64,000 bases of DNA from Thalassobius vesicularis. Its GTDB lineage: Bacteria > Pseudomonadota > Alphaproteobacteria > Rhodobacterales > Rhodobacteraceae. A program made the position numbers and the translations under genes. Under the pieces are notes generated by a model. It was not told the DNA's origin, did no database searches, and was given only the letters and a program-made list of their open reading frames with translations. Shown here in pieces: positions 1 to 7,710 of this stretch. The stretch spans positions 248,001 to 312,000 of the forward strand of contig NZ_SSMD01000004.1 of NCBI RefSeq assembly GCF_004799325.1. The letters are read 5' to 3'. The number at the start of each line of letters is the position of its first letter. Positions within the stretch are counted from its first letter, which is position 1.

Positions 1-323
1 TTGCCTGGGGCGCGCCGTTCTGGGTGTGTGGTGGCTCGAACTTCCTGCCGGCGGAACATGTCGCGCTGTACGAGGCCTGCGTGCTGCAAGGCGATTTCGC
101 CAAGGGTCGCCGGATCATGAGTGCGATGATGCCGCTGATGCGGGTGCTGGAGCAGGGCGGCAAGTTCATCCAGACGATCAAGCACGGCGTCACCATGAAC
201 GGGATCGACACCGGCCCTATGCGCGCGCCGCTGCGCGGGCTGAACAAGGACGACAAGCGCCAGCTGGAACAGGTGGTGCGCGTACTGAAATCGACGATTG
301 CCAACATCCGGGCGGAGGGCTGA
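1..323 (+). CDS. DapA-family (dihydrodipicolinate synthase-like) lyase/aldolase, C-terminal part
   Basis: Only the last ~107 codons are present; the reading frame is open from base 3 and the start lies before the window. The visible part is the helical C-terminal region of a class I (Schiff-base) aldolase of the DapA/NAL superfamily, with the typical pattern of a GGSN turn followed by helices containing LPAEHVALYEAC and a conserved late segment around GPMRAPLRGL. The Schiff-base lysine and substrate loop are not in the window, so the substrate cannot be assigned. The gene is 3 nt upstream of an aldehyde dehydrogenase and then an FAD oxidase. In comparable clusters such lyases act on keto-acid or hydroxy-amino-acid intermediates, but that is inference. 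It is distinct from the second dapA copy at the other end of the window. Confidence 0.8.
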   Translation, partial: AWGAPFWVCGGSNFLPAEHVALYEACVLQGDFAKGRRIMSAMMPLMRVLEQGGKFIQTIKHGVTMNGIDTGPMRAPLRGLNKDDKRQLEQVVRVLKSTIANIRAEG

Positions 324-326
324 GCC

Positions 327-1823
327 ATGACCTTGCTGACGAAAGACGAATACACGGCCATCGCCGCCGGGCTGGACCTGCCGACCGGGGCGTTCATCGA
401 CGGGATGTCCCGGCCTGCGGCCTCGGGGAAAACCTTTGCCAGCGTGAACCCGGCGACGGGCGCGCATCTGGCCGACATTGCGGCCTGCGATGCAACGGAC
501 GTGGATTTCGCCGTGCAAAAGGCGCGTGAGGCGTTCGACGATGGTCGCTGGTCGCGCCTGCATCCGGCGGAGCGTAAGGACGTGCTGATCCGGCTGGCCA
601 AGTTGATGACCCGCAATGCGCGTGAACTCGCGGTGATGGAGAGCATCGACAGCGGCAAAACGATCTATGACTGCGAGACGGTGGATATCCCCGAAACCAT
701 CCACGTCCTGAAATGGCATGCCGAGCTTATCGACAAGATCTACGATCAGGTCTCGCCTGCCTCCGACGACCATATCGCGATGGTGGTGCGCGAACCCGTG
801 GGTGTGGTGGGGCTGGTGCTGCCGTGGAACTTCCCCTTGCTGATGCTGGCGTGGAAGATCGGGCCGGCGCTGGCGGCGGGCTGCTCGGTCGTGGTGAAAC
901 CTGCGGCTGAGACGACCCTGACCACCCTGCGCATGGCCGAGTTGGCCATCGAGGCGGGCCTGCCGCGTGGTGTGTTCAACGTGGTCCCCGGTGGTGGTGC
1001 CGAAGTGGGCGAACCGCTGGGCCGTCACATGGATGTGGACGCGGTCTCCTTCACCGGCTCGACCGTGACGGGCAAGCGGTTCCTGTCCTACTCCGCCGAA
1101 TCCAACGCCAAGGAAGTCGTGCTGGAGATGGGCGGCAAGAACCCCGCCATCGTGATGGACGATGCCGAAAATCTGGACCGCGTGGCGCAGCATGTCGTCA
1201 ACGGGGCGTTCTGGAATATGGGCGAGAACTGCTCGGCCTCGTCCCGGCTGATCGTGCATAAATCGGTCAAGGCCGAGTTGCTGACCCGGATCGCGCACCA
1301 CGCCAAACAGTGGAACGTGGGCGACCCGCTGGACCCGGAAACCCGGATGGGCGCGCTGGTATCCAAGGCGCATTTCGCAAAGGTTTGCAGCTATCTGGAG
1401 CAGGCCGAGAACATCGTTCTGGGCGGCAAGGCAGCGGACGGGTTCGTCGAGGCGACGGTGGTCGAAGTGTCGGGCAATGACGTGGCGCTGGCGCGCGAGG
1501 AAATCTTTGGCCCGGTGCTGAGCGTGATCGAGGTCGCCAGTTTCGACGAGGCGATCGCGGTAGCCAATGATACCGAATATGGGCTGTGCGCCTCGATCTT
1601 CACGGCAAACGTCAAACGGGCGATCCGCGGCGCGCGGGCGTTGCGGGCAGGCACCGTGACCGTCAACAGCTTTGGCGAGGGCGACATCACCACACCGTTC
1701 GGCGGCTGGAAGCAGTCCGGCTTTGGCGGGCGCGACAATGGCATTCATGCGCATGACCAGTACACCCAGCTGAAAACCATCTGGATCGACCTGGCTGACG
1801 ACACGGACGAGGCCGTGGATTGA
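327..1823 (+). CDS. NAD(P)-dependent aldehyde dehydrogenase (PuuC-like)
   Basis: A full-length, 498-residue aldehyde dehydrogenase that oxidises an aldehyde to the acid with NAD(P)+. The [12 protein letters not shown] cofactor segment lies near residues 166-177, the general-base glutamate is E267 in LEMGGKNP, and the catalytic cysteine is C302 in MGENCSASS. The EEIFGPVLSV motif is near residue 390. It starts 3 nt after the DapA-like gene, and its stop codon overlaps the TTG start of the following FAD oxidase, so the three are almost certainly one transcript. The overall type resembles gamma-glutamyl-gamma-aminobutyraldehyde or betaine-aldehyde dehydrogenases. With a PuuB-like oxidase downstream and a glutamine-synthetase-like ligase nearby, a gamma-glutamyl-aminoaldehyde is a reasonable but unproven substrate. 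Confidence 0.9.
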   Translation: MTLLTKDEYTAIAAGLDLPTGAFIDGMSRPAASGKTFASVNPATGAHLADIAACDATDVDFAVQKAREAFDDGRWSRLHPAERKDVLIRLAKLMTRNARELAVMESIDSGKTIYDCETVDIPETIHVLKWHAELIDKIYDQVSPASDDHIAMVVREPVGVVGLVLPWNFPLLMLAWKIGPALAAGCSVVVKPAAETTLTTLRMAELAIEAGLPRGVFNVVPGGGAEVGEPLGRHMDVDAVSFTGSTVTGKRFLSYSAESNAKEVVLEMGGKNPAIVMDDAENLDRVAQHVVNGAFWNMGENCSASSRLIVHKSVKAELLTRIAHHAKQWNVGDPLDPETRMGALVSKAHFAKVCSYLEQAENIVLGGKAADGFVEATVVEVSGNDVALAREEIFGPVLSVIEVASFDEAIAVANDTEYGLCASIFTANVKRAIRGARALRAGTVTVNSFGEGDITTPFGGWKQSGFGGRDNGIHAHDQYTQLKTIWIDLADDTDEAVD

Positions 1824-3160
1824 GCCTCTATCGCGCCACGCATCTGCCTCTGCACCGGGGCCCAGCGGGGTGGAGCGCGATCCTGCCTGCCCGTCCCGCT
1901 GGGCCGGCGTTGGAGGCGGACCGGACCGCCGACTTCACCATCATAGGCGGCGGCTTCGCCGGGCTGGCGGCGGCGCGGCGGCTGACGCAACTGGCCCCCG
2001 GCGCCAAAATCGTGGTGCTGGAGGCGGGCGGCATTGCCGAAGGCGCCTCGGGGCGCAATTCGGGCTTCATGATCGACCTGCCGCACGAGCTGACCAGCGA
2101 GGATTACGCGGGCACGGGCGACGACCGCGCGGTGATTGCGTTAAACCGCCATGCACAGGTCTTCGCGGCCGAGGCGGTCGAGGACTACGGGATCGACCGG
2201 AACTTCTTTGACCGGGCGGGCAAGGTGAACGGGGCGGCCAGTGAAGGGGCCCATTCCCACAACCTCAGCTATGCGCAGCATTTGCAGACGCTGGGTGAGG
2301 CGTCGGAAATGCTGGACGCGCAGGCCATGCAACAGATGACGGGCAGCCCGCACTACCTGTCGGGCCTGTACACGCCGGGGACGGTGATGCTGCAGCCCGC
2401 CGGGTTCGTGCGTGGTATGGCGGATGGGTTGCGCCGTTCGGGCGTGGCGATCTACGAGAACAGCCCAGTCAGCCAGTTCACGCAGAAGGGTGACGGCTGG
2501 GTCGTGCAGACCCCGCGCGCAACGGTGGCGACCGGCAAGGTGATCCTGACGGTGAACGGGCATCTGGAGAGCTTCGGCGTGCAGCGGGGGCGGCTGATGC
2601 AACTGTTCCTGTTCGCCACGATGACGCCGGAACTGCCCGCAGCGGCGCTGGATGCACTTGGGGGGCAAAGCCGTTGGGGCATCACCCCGTCCGACCCGAT
2701 GGGGACCACGATGCGCCGGATAGACTCGGGGCAGGGGGGCAACCGGATCGTGACGCGGACATGCGCGGTGCTGCGCTCGGGGATGCAGGCGACGGCGCAG
2801 GATCTGGCCCGTGCCGCGCGGGTCATGCAGACGAAATTCGACAGCCGGTTCCCCCAATTGGCGGGGCTGAAAATGGAGCACGCCTGGGCCGGACACCTGT
2901 GCCTGAGCCTGAACGGCGTGGCGGTGATGCGAGAGCTGGAGCAGGGCGTCTTCGCCGGGTGCGTTCAGAACGGTCTGGGCACCGCGCGGGGCACGCTGAC
3001 GGGGATCGGTGCGGCTGAGCTGGCCTGCGGCGTGACCTCGGACATCACGCGGCATTTCGGGACCGAGGAGGCGCCGAAACGACTGCCGCCCCGGCCTGTG
3101 CGTGATCTGGGGGCGAACACCGTGCTGCGGTGGAAAGAGTGGAAAGCCCGCGCCGAATAA
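1820..3160 (+). CDS. FAD-dependent amine/amino-acid oxidoreductase, PuuB-like (DAO fold)
   Basis: A 446-residue DAO-superfamily flavoprotein expected to oxidise an amine or imino/amino acid to an imine, which hydrolyses to an aldehyde. The dinucleotide-binding GGGFAGLAAAR motif is near residues 41-51, followed by the GASGRNSGFM segment typical of gamma-glutamylputrescine oxidase (PuuB)-type proteins. Near the C-terminus are HAWAGHLCLS and a GLGTARGTLTG glycine-rich FAD segment. No ATG lies near the N-terminus. I use the TTG at 1820, which overlaps the ALDH stop (TTGA) and suggests translational coupling; an upstream GAGG sits about 8 nt before it. Its product aldehyde would feed the preceding dehydrogenase. 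The true substrate is unknown. Confidence 0.85.
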   Translation: MSLYRATHLPLHRGPAGWSAILPARPAGPALEADRTADFTIIGGGFAGLAAARRLTQLAPGAKIVVLEAGGIAEGASGRNSGFMIDLPHELTSEDYAGTGDDRAVIALNRHAQVFAAEAVEDYGIDRNFFDRAGKVNGAASEGAHSHNLSYAQHLQTLGEASEMLDAQAMQQMTGSPHYLSGLYTPGTVMLQPAGFVRGMADGLRRSGVAIYENSPVSQFTQKGDGWVVQTPRATVATGKVILTVNGHLESFGVQRGRLMQLFLFATMTPELPAAALDALGGQSRWGITPSDPMGTTMRRIDSGQGGNRIVTRTCAVLRSGMQATAQDLARAARVMQTKFDSRFPQLAGLKMEHAWAGHLCLSLNGVAVMRELEQGVFAGCVQNGLGTARGTLTGIGAAELACGVTSDITRHFGTEEAPKRLPPRPVRDLGANTVLRWKEWKARAE

Positions 3161-3179
3161 CGGGCCGAACTGTGCAAGC

Positions 3180-3941
3180 TTATGCGTCGGCGCTTATGCG
3201 TCCGACTGAAATCGCGGTGTGGCGCAGGACGTCCAGCACCCGGTCCAGCGTTGTACTGTCATCGAACCGGTTGACCGACGCCGTGACGCCCAGAACGAAG
3301 GGTGTGTCGTCCAGGGCGCCGACCGGCACGGCCACACCGGCCGCGCCCGTTTCGAATTCGTTGCGGGCGAGGCAATAACCCTGATCGCGCGCGGTTTGGA
3401 TGGCGGCGCGCAATGCGTCCGGGTCCATCTGCGAGGCTTCGGTGTGGGGGCGGTTGTTCGCCTGCTCCAGCGCCTGTTGCACGGTTTCGGGCGCGCTGCG
3501 TGCCAGCAGCATCCGCCCGACCGCCGTATGCAGCAGTGGCAGGGTGCTGCCCACCGACAGGCCCAATGTCACCCGGGCCGAGGCAGGCGCGGCGCGGTCC
3601 ACATACACGGCCTGCATGCGGTCACGGGTGGCAAGGGCGACCTCCAGATCCAGCGTTTCGGCGGCGTGGCGCAGCAGGGGCTGAACTTTCCGTCCTGCCT
3701 CGATCTGATGCAGGTAGCCGCCGGCCAGTGACAGCACGCGCGGGGCCAGGCGGTAGCCTTTGCCGTGCCGTTCCAGATAGCCGCAATGTTCAAGCGTCAG
3801 GCATAACCGCCGGGTGGTGGCGCGGTCGAAACCGCTGAGCTCGCCCAGCTCGGGCATCGTCAGAGTGCCGCCTCTTTGTTCAAAACAGGCCAGGGCATCC
3901 AGCCCCTTGGCCAAGGTCGCCGCGATGTCGCGATTGATCAT
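3180..3941 (-). CDS. IclR-family transcriptional regulator
   Basis: A 253-residue IclR-type regulator with an N-terminal winged helix-turn-helix (about residues 5-65, with LTMPELGELSGFDRATTRRL) and a C-terminal effector-binding domain containing LGLSVGSTLPLLHTAVGRMLLA and a conserved ETGAAGVAVPV stretch. A longer open frame extends to 3983, but the ATG at 3941 is preceded by a good AGGTG ribosome-binding site and begins MINRDIAATLAKG, as in relatives. It is convergent with the FAD oxidase (19 nt apart) and divergent from the Rieske operon. A perfect inverted repeat at 3989-4003 in the shared promoter is the obvious candidate operator. It probably controls the neighbouring catabolic genes in response to a pathway acid or aromatic ligand. 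Confidence 0.92.
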   Translation of the reverse strand: MINRDIAATLAKGLDALACFEQRGGTLTMPELGELSGFDRATTRRLCLTLEHCGYLERHGKGYRLAPRVLSLAGGYLHQIEAGRKVQPLLRHAAETLDLEVALATRDRMQAVYVDRAAPASARVTLGLSVGSTLPLLHTAVGRMLLARSAPETVQQALEQANNRPHTEASQMDPDALRAAIQTARDQGYCLARNEFETGAAGVAVPVGALDDTPFVLGVTASVNRFDDSTTLDRVLDVLRHTAISVGRISADA

Positions 3942-3988
3942 TTGACACCTGCCTGACGCTCTGTCACTGTTCGATAAATACATATTAT

Positions 3989-4003
3989 GTGCGAATATCG
4001 CAC
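3989..4003. promoter_or_regulatory. Candidate IclR operator (perfect inverted repeat)
   Basis: GTGCGA-ATA-TCGCAC: 6-bp perfect arms with a 3-nt spacer. It lies in the 87-bp divergent region between the IclR gene and the Rieske gene, directly after an AT-rich TATTAT stretch that could be a -10 element for the plus-strand operon. Position and symmetry fit repression by the adjacent regulator; the link is inferred. Confidence 0.55.
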
Positions 4004-4028
4004 GGATTGCAAGGGGAGGGCCGGCTCA

Positions 4029-4430
4029 ATGCAAGCCACGCAAATCGACGGGGAGACGTGGGTGCGGATCGCCCAAAGCGCCGATCTGGACATCCCACGC
4101 CCGGTGATGCCGATCACCCTGCAAGGGCGGCGGCTGGTGCTGTTCCGCGATGACGACGGCCAGCTTGGCCTGATCGGGCGACATTGCCCGCATCGGGGCG
4201 CTGATCTGTGCTATGGTCGACTGGAGGATAACGGCCTGCGCTGTCCGTTCCACGGCTGGCATTTCGACCGCACCGGCCAATGCGTGGAACAACCGGCAGA
4301 GCCCGAAGGCTCGGTCATGTACCAGCAGATCAAGGTGCCGATGGTGCCGGTGATCGAGCGGGACGGGGAAATTCTGGCCCTGCTGGGCAGCGAACTGGAA
4401 CAGTCCGCGGGAAAGGAAACGGGGAAATGA
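4029..4430 (+). CDS. Stand-alone Rieske [2Fe-2S] protein of the phthalate-dioxygenase type
   Basis: A 133-residue protein consisting essentially of one Rieske domain. The cluster ligands are complete: C53-P-H55 in HCPHRGADL and C72-P-F-H75 in RCPFHGWHFD, 16 residues apart. The sequence around the ligands resembles the N-terminal Rieske domain of phthalate 4,5-dioxygenase-type oxygenase large subunits more than a soluble ferredoxin. The start at 4029 has a strong GGGGAGGG site 8 nt upstream; the ATG at 3987 lies inside the inverted repeat and has no ribosome-binding site. The stop codon overlaps the next start (ATGA). The next gene encodes the matching oxygenase subunit with the cluster ligands missing, so this protein probably carries the electron-transfer centre for it. 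Confidence 0.88.
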   Translation: MQATQIDGETWVRIAQSADLDIPRPVMPITLQGRRLVLFRDDDGQLGLIGRHCPHRGADLCYGRLEDNGLRCPFHGWHFDRTGQCVEQPAEPEGSVMYQQIKVPMVPVIERDGEILALLGSELEQSAGKETGK

Positions 4431-5650
4431 TCAGCGAAGAGTTGAACAAGCGGATCACACGGGTCGGGCCGGGCACTCCGGCGGGGGCGGTATTGCGGCG
4501 CTATTGGCAGCCCGCCGCCCTGATCGAAGAGTTGGAGCATGGCGCGCGTGTCCCCGTGAACCTGATGGGCGAGCGTCTGGCCCTGATCCGCGACGATGCG
4601 GGGCAGTTGCTGCTGGCGACCCGCGTGGCAGATGCCGATGAGGCGCCGACGCATTATCCGCCCTCGGACCAGATCCAGATCGACGCCGACGGCCCGACCT
4701 ATCCGGTGGTGCAGCGTGCTGGCGCGGTGTTCGCATATCTGGGCGGCGGGACGCCCCCGGCTTTTCCGGATTTCGACTGTTTCCGCGCGCCTGACACCCA
4801 TGTCTTTGCGTTCAAAGGGCTGTGGGAATGCAACTGGCTACAGGCGCTGGAGATCGGGATCGACCCGGCCCATGCCTCTTTCCTGCATCGGTTCCTCGAG
4901 GATGAGGATCCCGATCAAAGCTATGGCAAACAGTTCCGCGACAAGGCGGGCAGCACCAACATCCCGATGACCAAGCTGCTGCGCGATTACCCGCGCCCGG
5001 ACATTCTGGTCGATGAGACTGATTACGGCCTGAAAATCACCGCCCTGCGCCATATGGAGGACGGCCGGACACATGTCCGCGTCACCAACCAGATTTTCCC
5101 GGATGCGATCTGCATTCCGATGTCGCGCGAGATGACAATCACCCAATGGCACGTGCCGGTCGACGACCGAACCTGCTACTGGTTCACGATCTTCACCAGC
5201 TTCGACAAGCCCGTGAACAAGGAATTGATGCGCGCCCAGCGTCTGAAAGAGCACAGCCTGCCGGATTACGCCCCGCTAAAGAACCGCGCCAACGACTACC
5301 ACTATGACCCGTCCGAGCAAGCCTCGCTGACCTATACGGGCATGGGGCTGGACATCAACGTACACGACCAGTGGGCCGTCGAAGGGATGGGCGCGATCCA
5401 GGACCGCACGCAGGAACATCTGGGTCGGTCGGACGTGGCGATCATCCGCTACCGCCGCCTGCTGCGCCGCGCGATGGACGCGCTTGAACAGGGCGCGGAC
5501 CAGACCCTGCTGATGCAAGAGGACGAGACCGCGAACATGCGCGGCCCGCTGTCAAACGACGCGATCGCTCAAAGCGACGACTGGCGTAACGCAAGCCATC
5601 AGGCCGATATGCAGCGCCGCGCTGCGTGCCCCTGGGATGCCTCGGTATGA
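4427..5650 (+). CDS. Rieske-type oxygenase large subunit with degenerate Rieske domain (mononuclear-iron catalytic subunit)
   Basis: A 407-residue homologue of phthalate/vanillate-type Rieske oxygenase alpha subunits. The start is typical (RITRVGPGTPAG...LRRYW, residues 10-27). The catalytic mononuclear-iron motif is intact as D146-x2-H149-x4-H154 in GIDPAHASFLH, and the C-terminal DQWAVEGMGAIQDRTQEHLG segment (about 314-333) is also family-typical. The region where the Rieske C-x-H and C-x2-H pairs should be (about residues 45-105) contains no cysteine or histidine pair; it runs from LALIRDDAGQLLLATR to YPVVQRAGAVFAYLGG. The cluster is therefore absent from this chain, and the overlapping upstream gene supplies a complete one. 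The likely activity is hydroxylation or oxidative dealkylation; substrate unknown. Confidence 0.85.
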   Translation: MISEELNKRITRVGPGTPAGAVLRRYWQPAALIEELEHGARVPVNLMGERLALIRDDAGQLLLATRVADADEAPTHYPPSDQIQIDADGPTYPVVQRAGAVFAYLGGGTPPAFPDFDCFRAPDTHVFAFKGLWECNWLQALEIGIDPAHASFLHRFLEDEDPDQSYGKQFRDKAGSTNIPMTKLLRDYPRPDILVDETDYGLKITALRHMEDGRTHVRVTNQIFPDAICIPMSREMTITQWHVPVDDRTCYWFTIFTSFDKPVNKELMRAQRLKEHSLPDYAPLKNRANDYHYDPSEQASLTYTGMGLDINVHDQWAVEGMGAIQDRTQEHLGRSDVAIIRYRRLLRRAMDALEQGADQTLLMQEDETANMRGPLSNDAIAQSDDWRNASHQADMQRRAACPWDASV

Positions 5651-5657
5651 GCCGCCC

Positions 5658-7121
5658 ATGAGCAAACAGACGCTGGAGCAGATTGCAGCCGGAAAGCTGG
5701 CCCAACGCGGGCTGCTGACCGATGAACAGGTGACGCGCGCCGCCCATCTGGTGTCCGAAGTCACCGCGCTGGGGCTCGAGACGATCCGCGTCGTTTTCCC
5801 CGATCAGCACGGCCTGTTGCGCGGCAAGAACATCGCCGCGCGCACCTTGGCCTCGGTCTTTGCGTCAGGGCTGTCGGTGCCTTCGACCGTGCTGCTGAAA
5901 GACACCGCGAACCGGACCGTCTTTGACATCTGGGCCGGGGATGTGACGCTGGACGGCCGACCTTTGTCCGGGGCGGGGGATGTGGTGCTGGTGCCCGATC
6001 CCGACGCGCTGACCCGGCTGCCGTGGTCGCCGCATTCCGCGATCCTGATGTGCGATCTGGCCTATGCCTCGGGCGGGCCGGTGTCCGTCGCGCCGCGTGG
6101 TATCCTGCGCCGCGCCGTTGATCGACTGGCCGCCGCGGGTCTGAACGCCGTCATGGGGCTGGAGGTCGAGTTCCAGGTCTTTCAGATCGAAGAAGACGGG
6201 CTGGCGCATACCGACGCCACTATGCCCCCCGCCGCGATCCGCACCCGGAACCTGACGCAAGGCTGGTCCTACCTGTCTGAGACCCGCTACGGCGAGGTCG
6301 AAGGGCTGCTGGACACCCTGCGCCGCCATGCCGAGGCGATGGGGCTTTCCCCCCGCTCGGTCGAGATCGAGATGGGGCCCAGCCAGTTCGAGTTCACCTT
6401 TGACGCCAGCGATCCGCTGACGCAGGCCGACCGTTTCGTGCTGTTCCGCACCATGGTGAAAGAGGTCTGCCGCGCGCAGGGACTGCACGCCAGTTTCATG
6501 GCGAAACCGCGCGTGGCCAACTCGGCCGCCAACGGCTGGCATATCCACCAATCGCTGGTGTCGCGCGAGACCGGCCAGAACGTGTTCACCCCCGATGCCG
6601 ATGGTGCGTTGACCGAAACCGCCAGCCATTGGGTGGCCGGGCTGCTGGACCACGCCGCCGCGTGCTGCCTGATGACCAACCCGACGGTCAACAGCTACAA
6701 ACGGTTCACCGAGTTCCAGCTGGCCCCCAACCGGGTGCAATGGGCCACGGATAACCGGGGCGCGATGCTGCGGGCGCTGCTTTACGCGGGCGATCCGGCA
6801 TCGCGGGTCGAGAACCGGGTCGCGGACACCACCGCCAACCCGTATTTCGCGCTGGCCTCGCAGATCGTGGCCGGGCTGCACGGGCTGACGCGCAAGGCCA
6901 AGGCTCCGGCGCCGACGGACACGCCCTATGCCAAGGACAACGTGATGCTGCCGCCCAGCCTGATCGCCGCGATCGAGGCGTTCGAGGGCAGTCCCCTGTT
7001 CGCGGACACGTTCGGCGCGGATTTCCCCCGGTACCTGGCGCATCTGAAGCGCGCAGAATGGCAGCGATACCTGATGACGGTCTCGGAATGGGAGCAGACC
7101 GAATATTTCAATCTATACTAG
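5658..7121 (+). CDS. Glutamine synthetase-family ligase (gamma-glutamyl-amine synthetase type)
   Basis: A 487-residue protein of the glutamine synthetase superfamily, in the group that attaches glutamate to amines rather than ammonia (PuuA, gamma-glutamylmethylamide synthetase and relatives). It shows GLEVEFQVFQIEEDG (metal/glutamate side, near residue 168), VEIEMGPSQFEFTF, the ATP-site stretch FMAKPRVANSAANGWHIHQSL near residues 280-300, NSYKRFTEFQLAPNRVQWA and VENRVADTTANPYFALA. I use the ATG at 5658 (MSKQTLEQ), 7 nt after the oxygenase stop; an ATG at 5637 overlapping that gene is possible. Lying between an oxygenase and an unknown gene, and near an amine oxidase and ALDH, it suggests gamma-glutamylation of an amine substrate. 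This is inferred from context. Confidence 0.85.
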   Translation: MSKQTLEQIAAGKLAQRGLLTDEQVTRAAHLVSEVTALGLETIRVVFPDQHGLLRGKNIAARTLASVFASGLSVPSTVLLKDTANRTVFDIWAGDVTLDGRPLSGAGDVVLVPDPDALTRLPWSPHSAILMCDLAYASGGPVSVAPRGILRRAVDRLAAAGLNAVMGLEVEFQVFQIEEDGLAHTDATMPPAAIRTRNLTQGWSYLSETRYGEVEGLLDTLRRHAEAMGLSPRSVEIEMGPSQFEFTFDASDPLTQADRFVLFRTMVKEVCRAQGLHASFMAKPRVANSAANGWHIHQSLVSRETGQNVFTPDADGALTETASHWVAGLLDHAAACCLMTNPTVNSYKRFTEFQLAPNRVQWATDNRGAMLRALLYAGDPASRVENRVADTTANPYFALASQIVAGLHGLTRKAKAPAPTDTPYAKDNVMLPPSLIAAIEAFEGSPLFADTFGADFPRYLAHLKRAEWQRYLMTVSEWEQTEYFNLY

Positions 7122-7122
7122 G

Positions 7123-7704
7123 ATGACGGGCGCGGTTCCCACATGCGATGGCTGGTTGTTCGAAGATATCCTCGACGGCTATTTCCCCCTGCGCGAAAGC
7201 CTGCGCCAGTGCCTGATCCGGCAGCGGGCGGCGACGGGGCTGTTCGTGCTGACCTACGCGCCGATCCTGCATTTGCCCGACCGGCCGGGCGATGCGCCGG
7301 TGCCGCTGCGGCTGGAGGCCGAGGTTTCGGGCCTTGTGCGGCGGCTGATGATGGTCGTGCGGTTGGATGAAACCGGGCAAGCTGAGTTGCGCGGTGTCGG
7401 GGCATGGCGTTGGCATCACGGTGACAGCGCAGCCGCGCTGACGCCGGATACGCGTCTGGCCGAGCCTGCCTTTGTGCGCGGCATCGCCGTGGCGCAGGAT
7501 GTGGACGGCTGCCTGTGGCGGCTGTCGGGGCCGGACGGGTTTGCTCAGAGCTGGGGGTTCGATGCGTCCAACGGGATTGTCAGCCTGTCAGAGGCCGTGG
7601 TTTCTGCGGGCGACAGCTCCCCTCGCGCCGATCTGGTGGTACATGCGCCGGACGCTGCGACGCCCGCCAAGGCGGCACAGATGAAGCGTGACTGGCAGAT
7701 CTGA
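7123..7704 (+). CDS. Hypothetical protein, last gene of the Rieske/ligase operon
   Basis: A 193-residue protein I do not recognise. Its ATG follows the ligase stop by one base, so it is co-transcribed and probably translationally coupled. No signal peptide or membrane segment is evident. The N-terminal half has MTGAVPTCDGWLFEDILDGYFPLRESLRQCLIRQR-type helical character (shown in part), then a hydrophobic RRLMMVVRLDE stretch and a GAWRWHHGDS segment, followed by an LWRLSGPDGFAQSWGFD region. Two cysteines occur before residue 35 but no metal motif is clear. It is convergent with the TRAP permease, 6 nt from its stop. It may be an accessory or substrate-handling factor for the oxygenase, but that is context only. 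Confidence 0.7.
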   Translation: MTGAVPTCDGWLFEDILDGYFPLRESLRQCLIRQRAATGLFVLTYAPILHLPDRPGDAPVPLRLEAEVSGLVRRLMMVVRLDETGQAELRGVGAWRWHHGDSAAALTPDTRLAEPAFVRGIAVAQDVDGCLWRLSGPDGFAQSWGFDASNGIVSLSEAVVSAGDSSPRADLVVHAPDAATPAKAAQMKRDWQI

Positions 7705-7710
7705 GCGGGT

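Noticed and set aside
2141-3055. Long minus-strand frame opposite the FAD oxidase gene
   Set aside because: Low-complexity Arg/His/Pro-rich translation typical of antisense frames in GC-rich coding DNA; no ribosome-binding site or family features, while the plus strand encodes a clear flavoprotein.
4427-5650. Loss of the Rieske ligands as a sequencing frameshift in the oxygenase gene
   Set aside because: The frame is continuous, the surrounding residues align with the family on both sides and the missing function is present in the overlapping upstream gene, so a real split is more likely. Resequencing would settle it.
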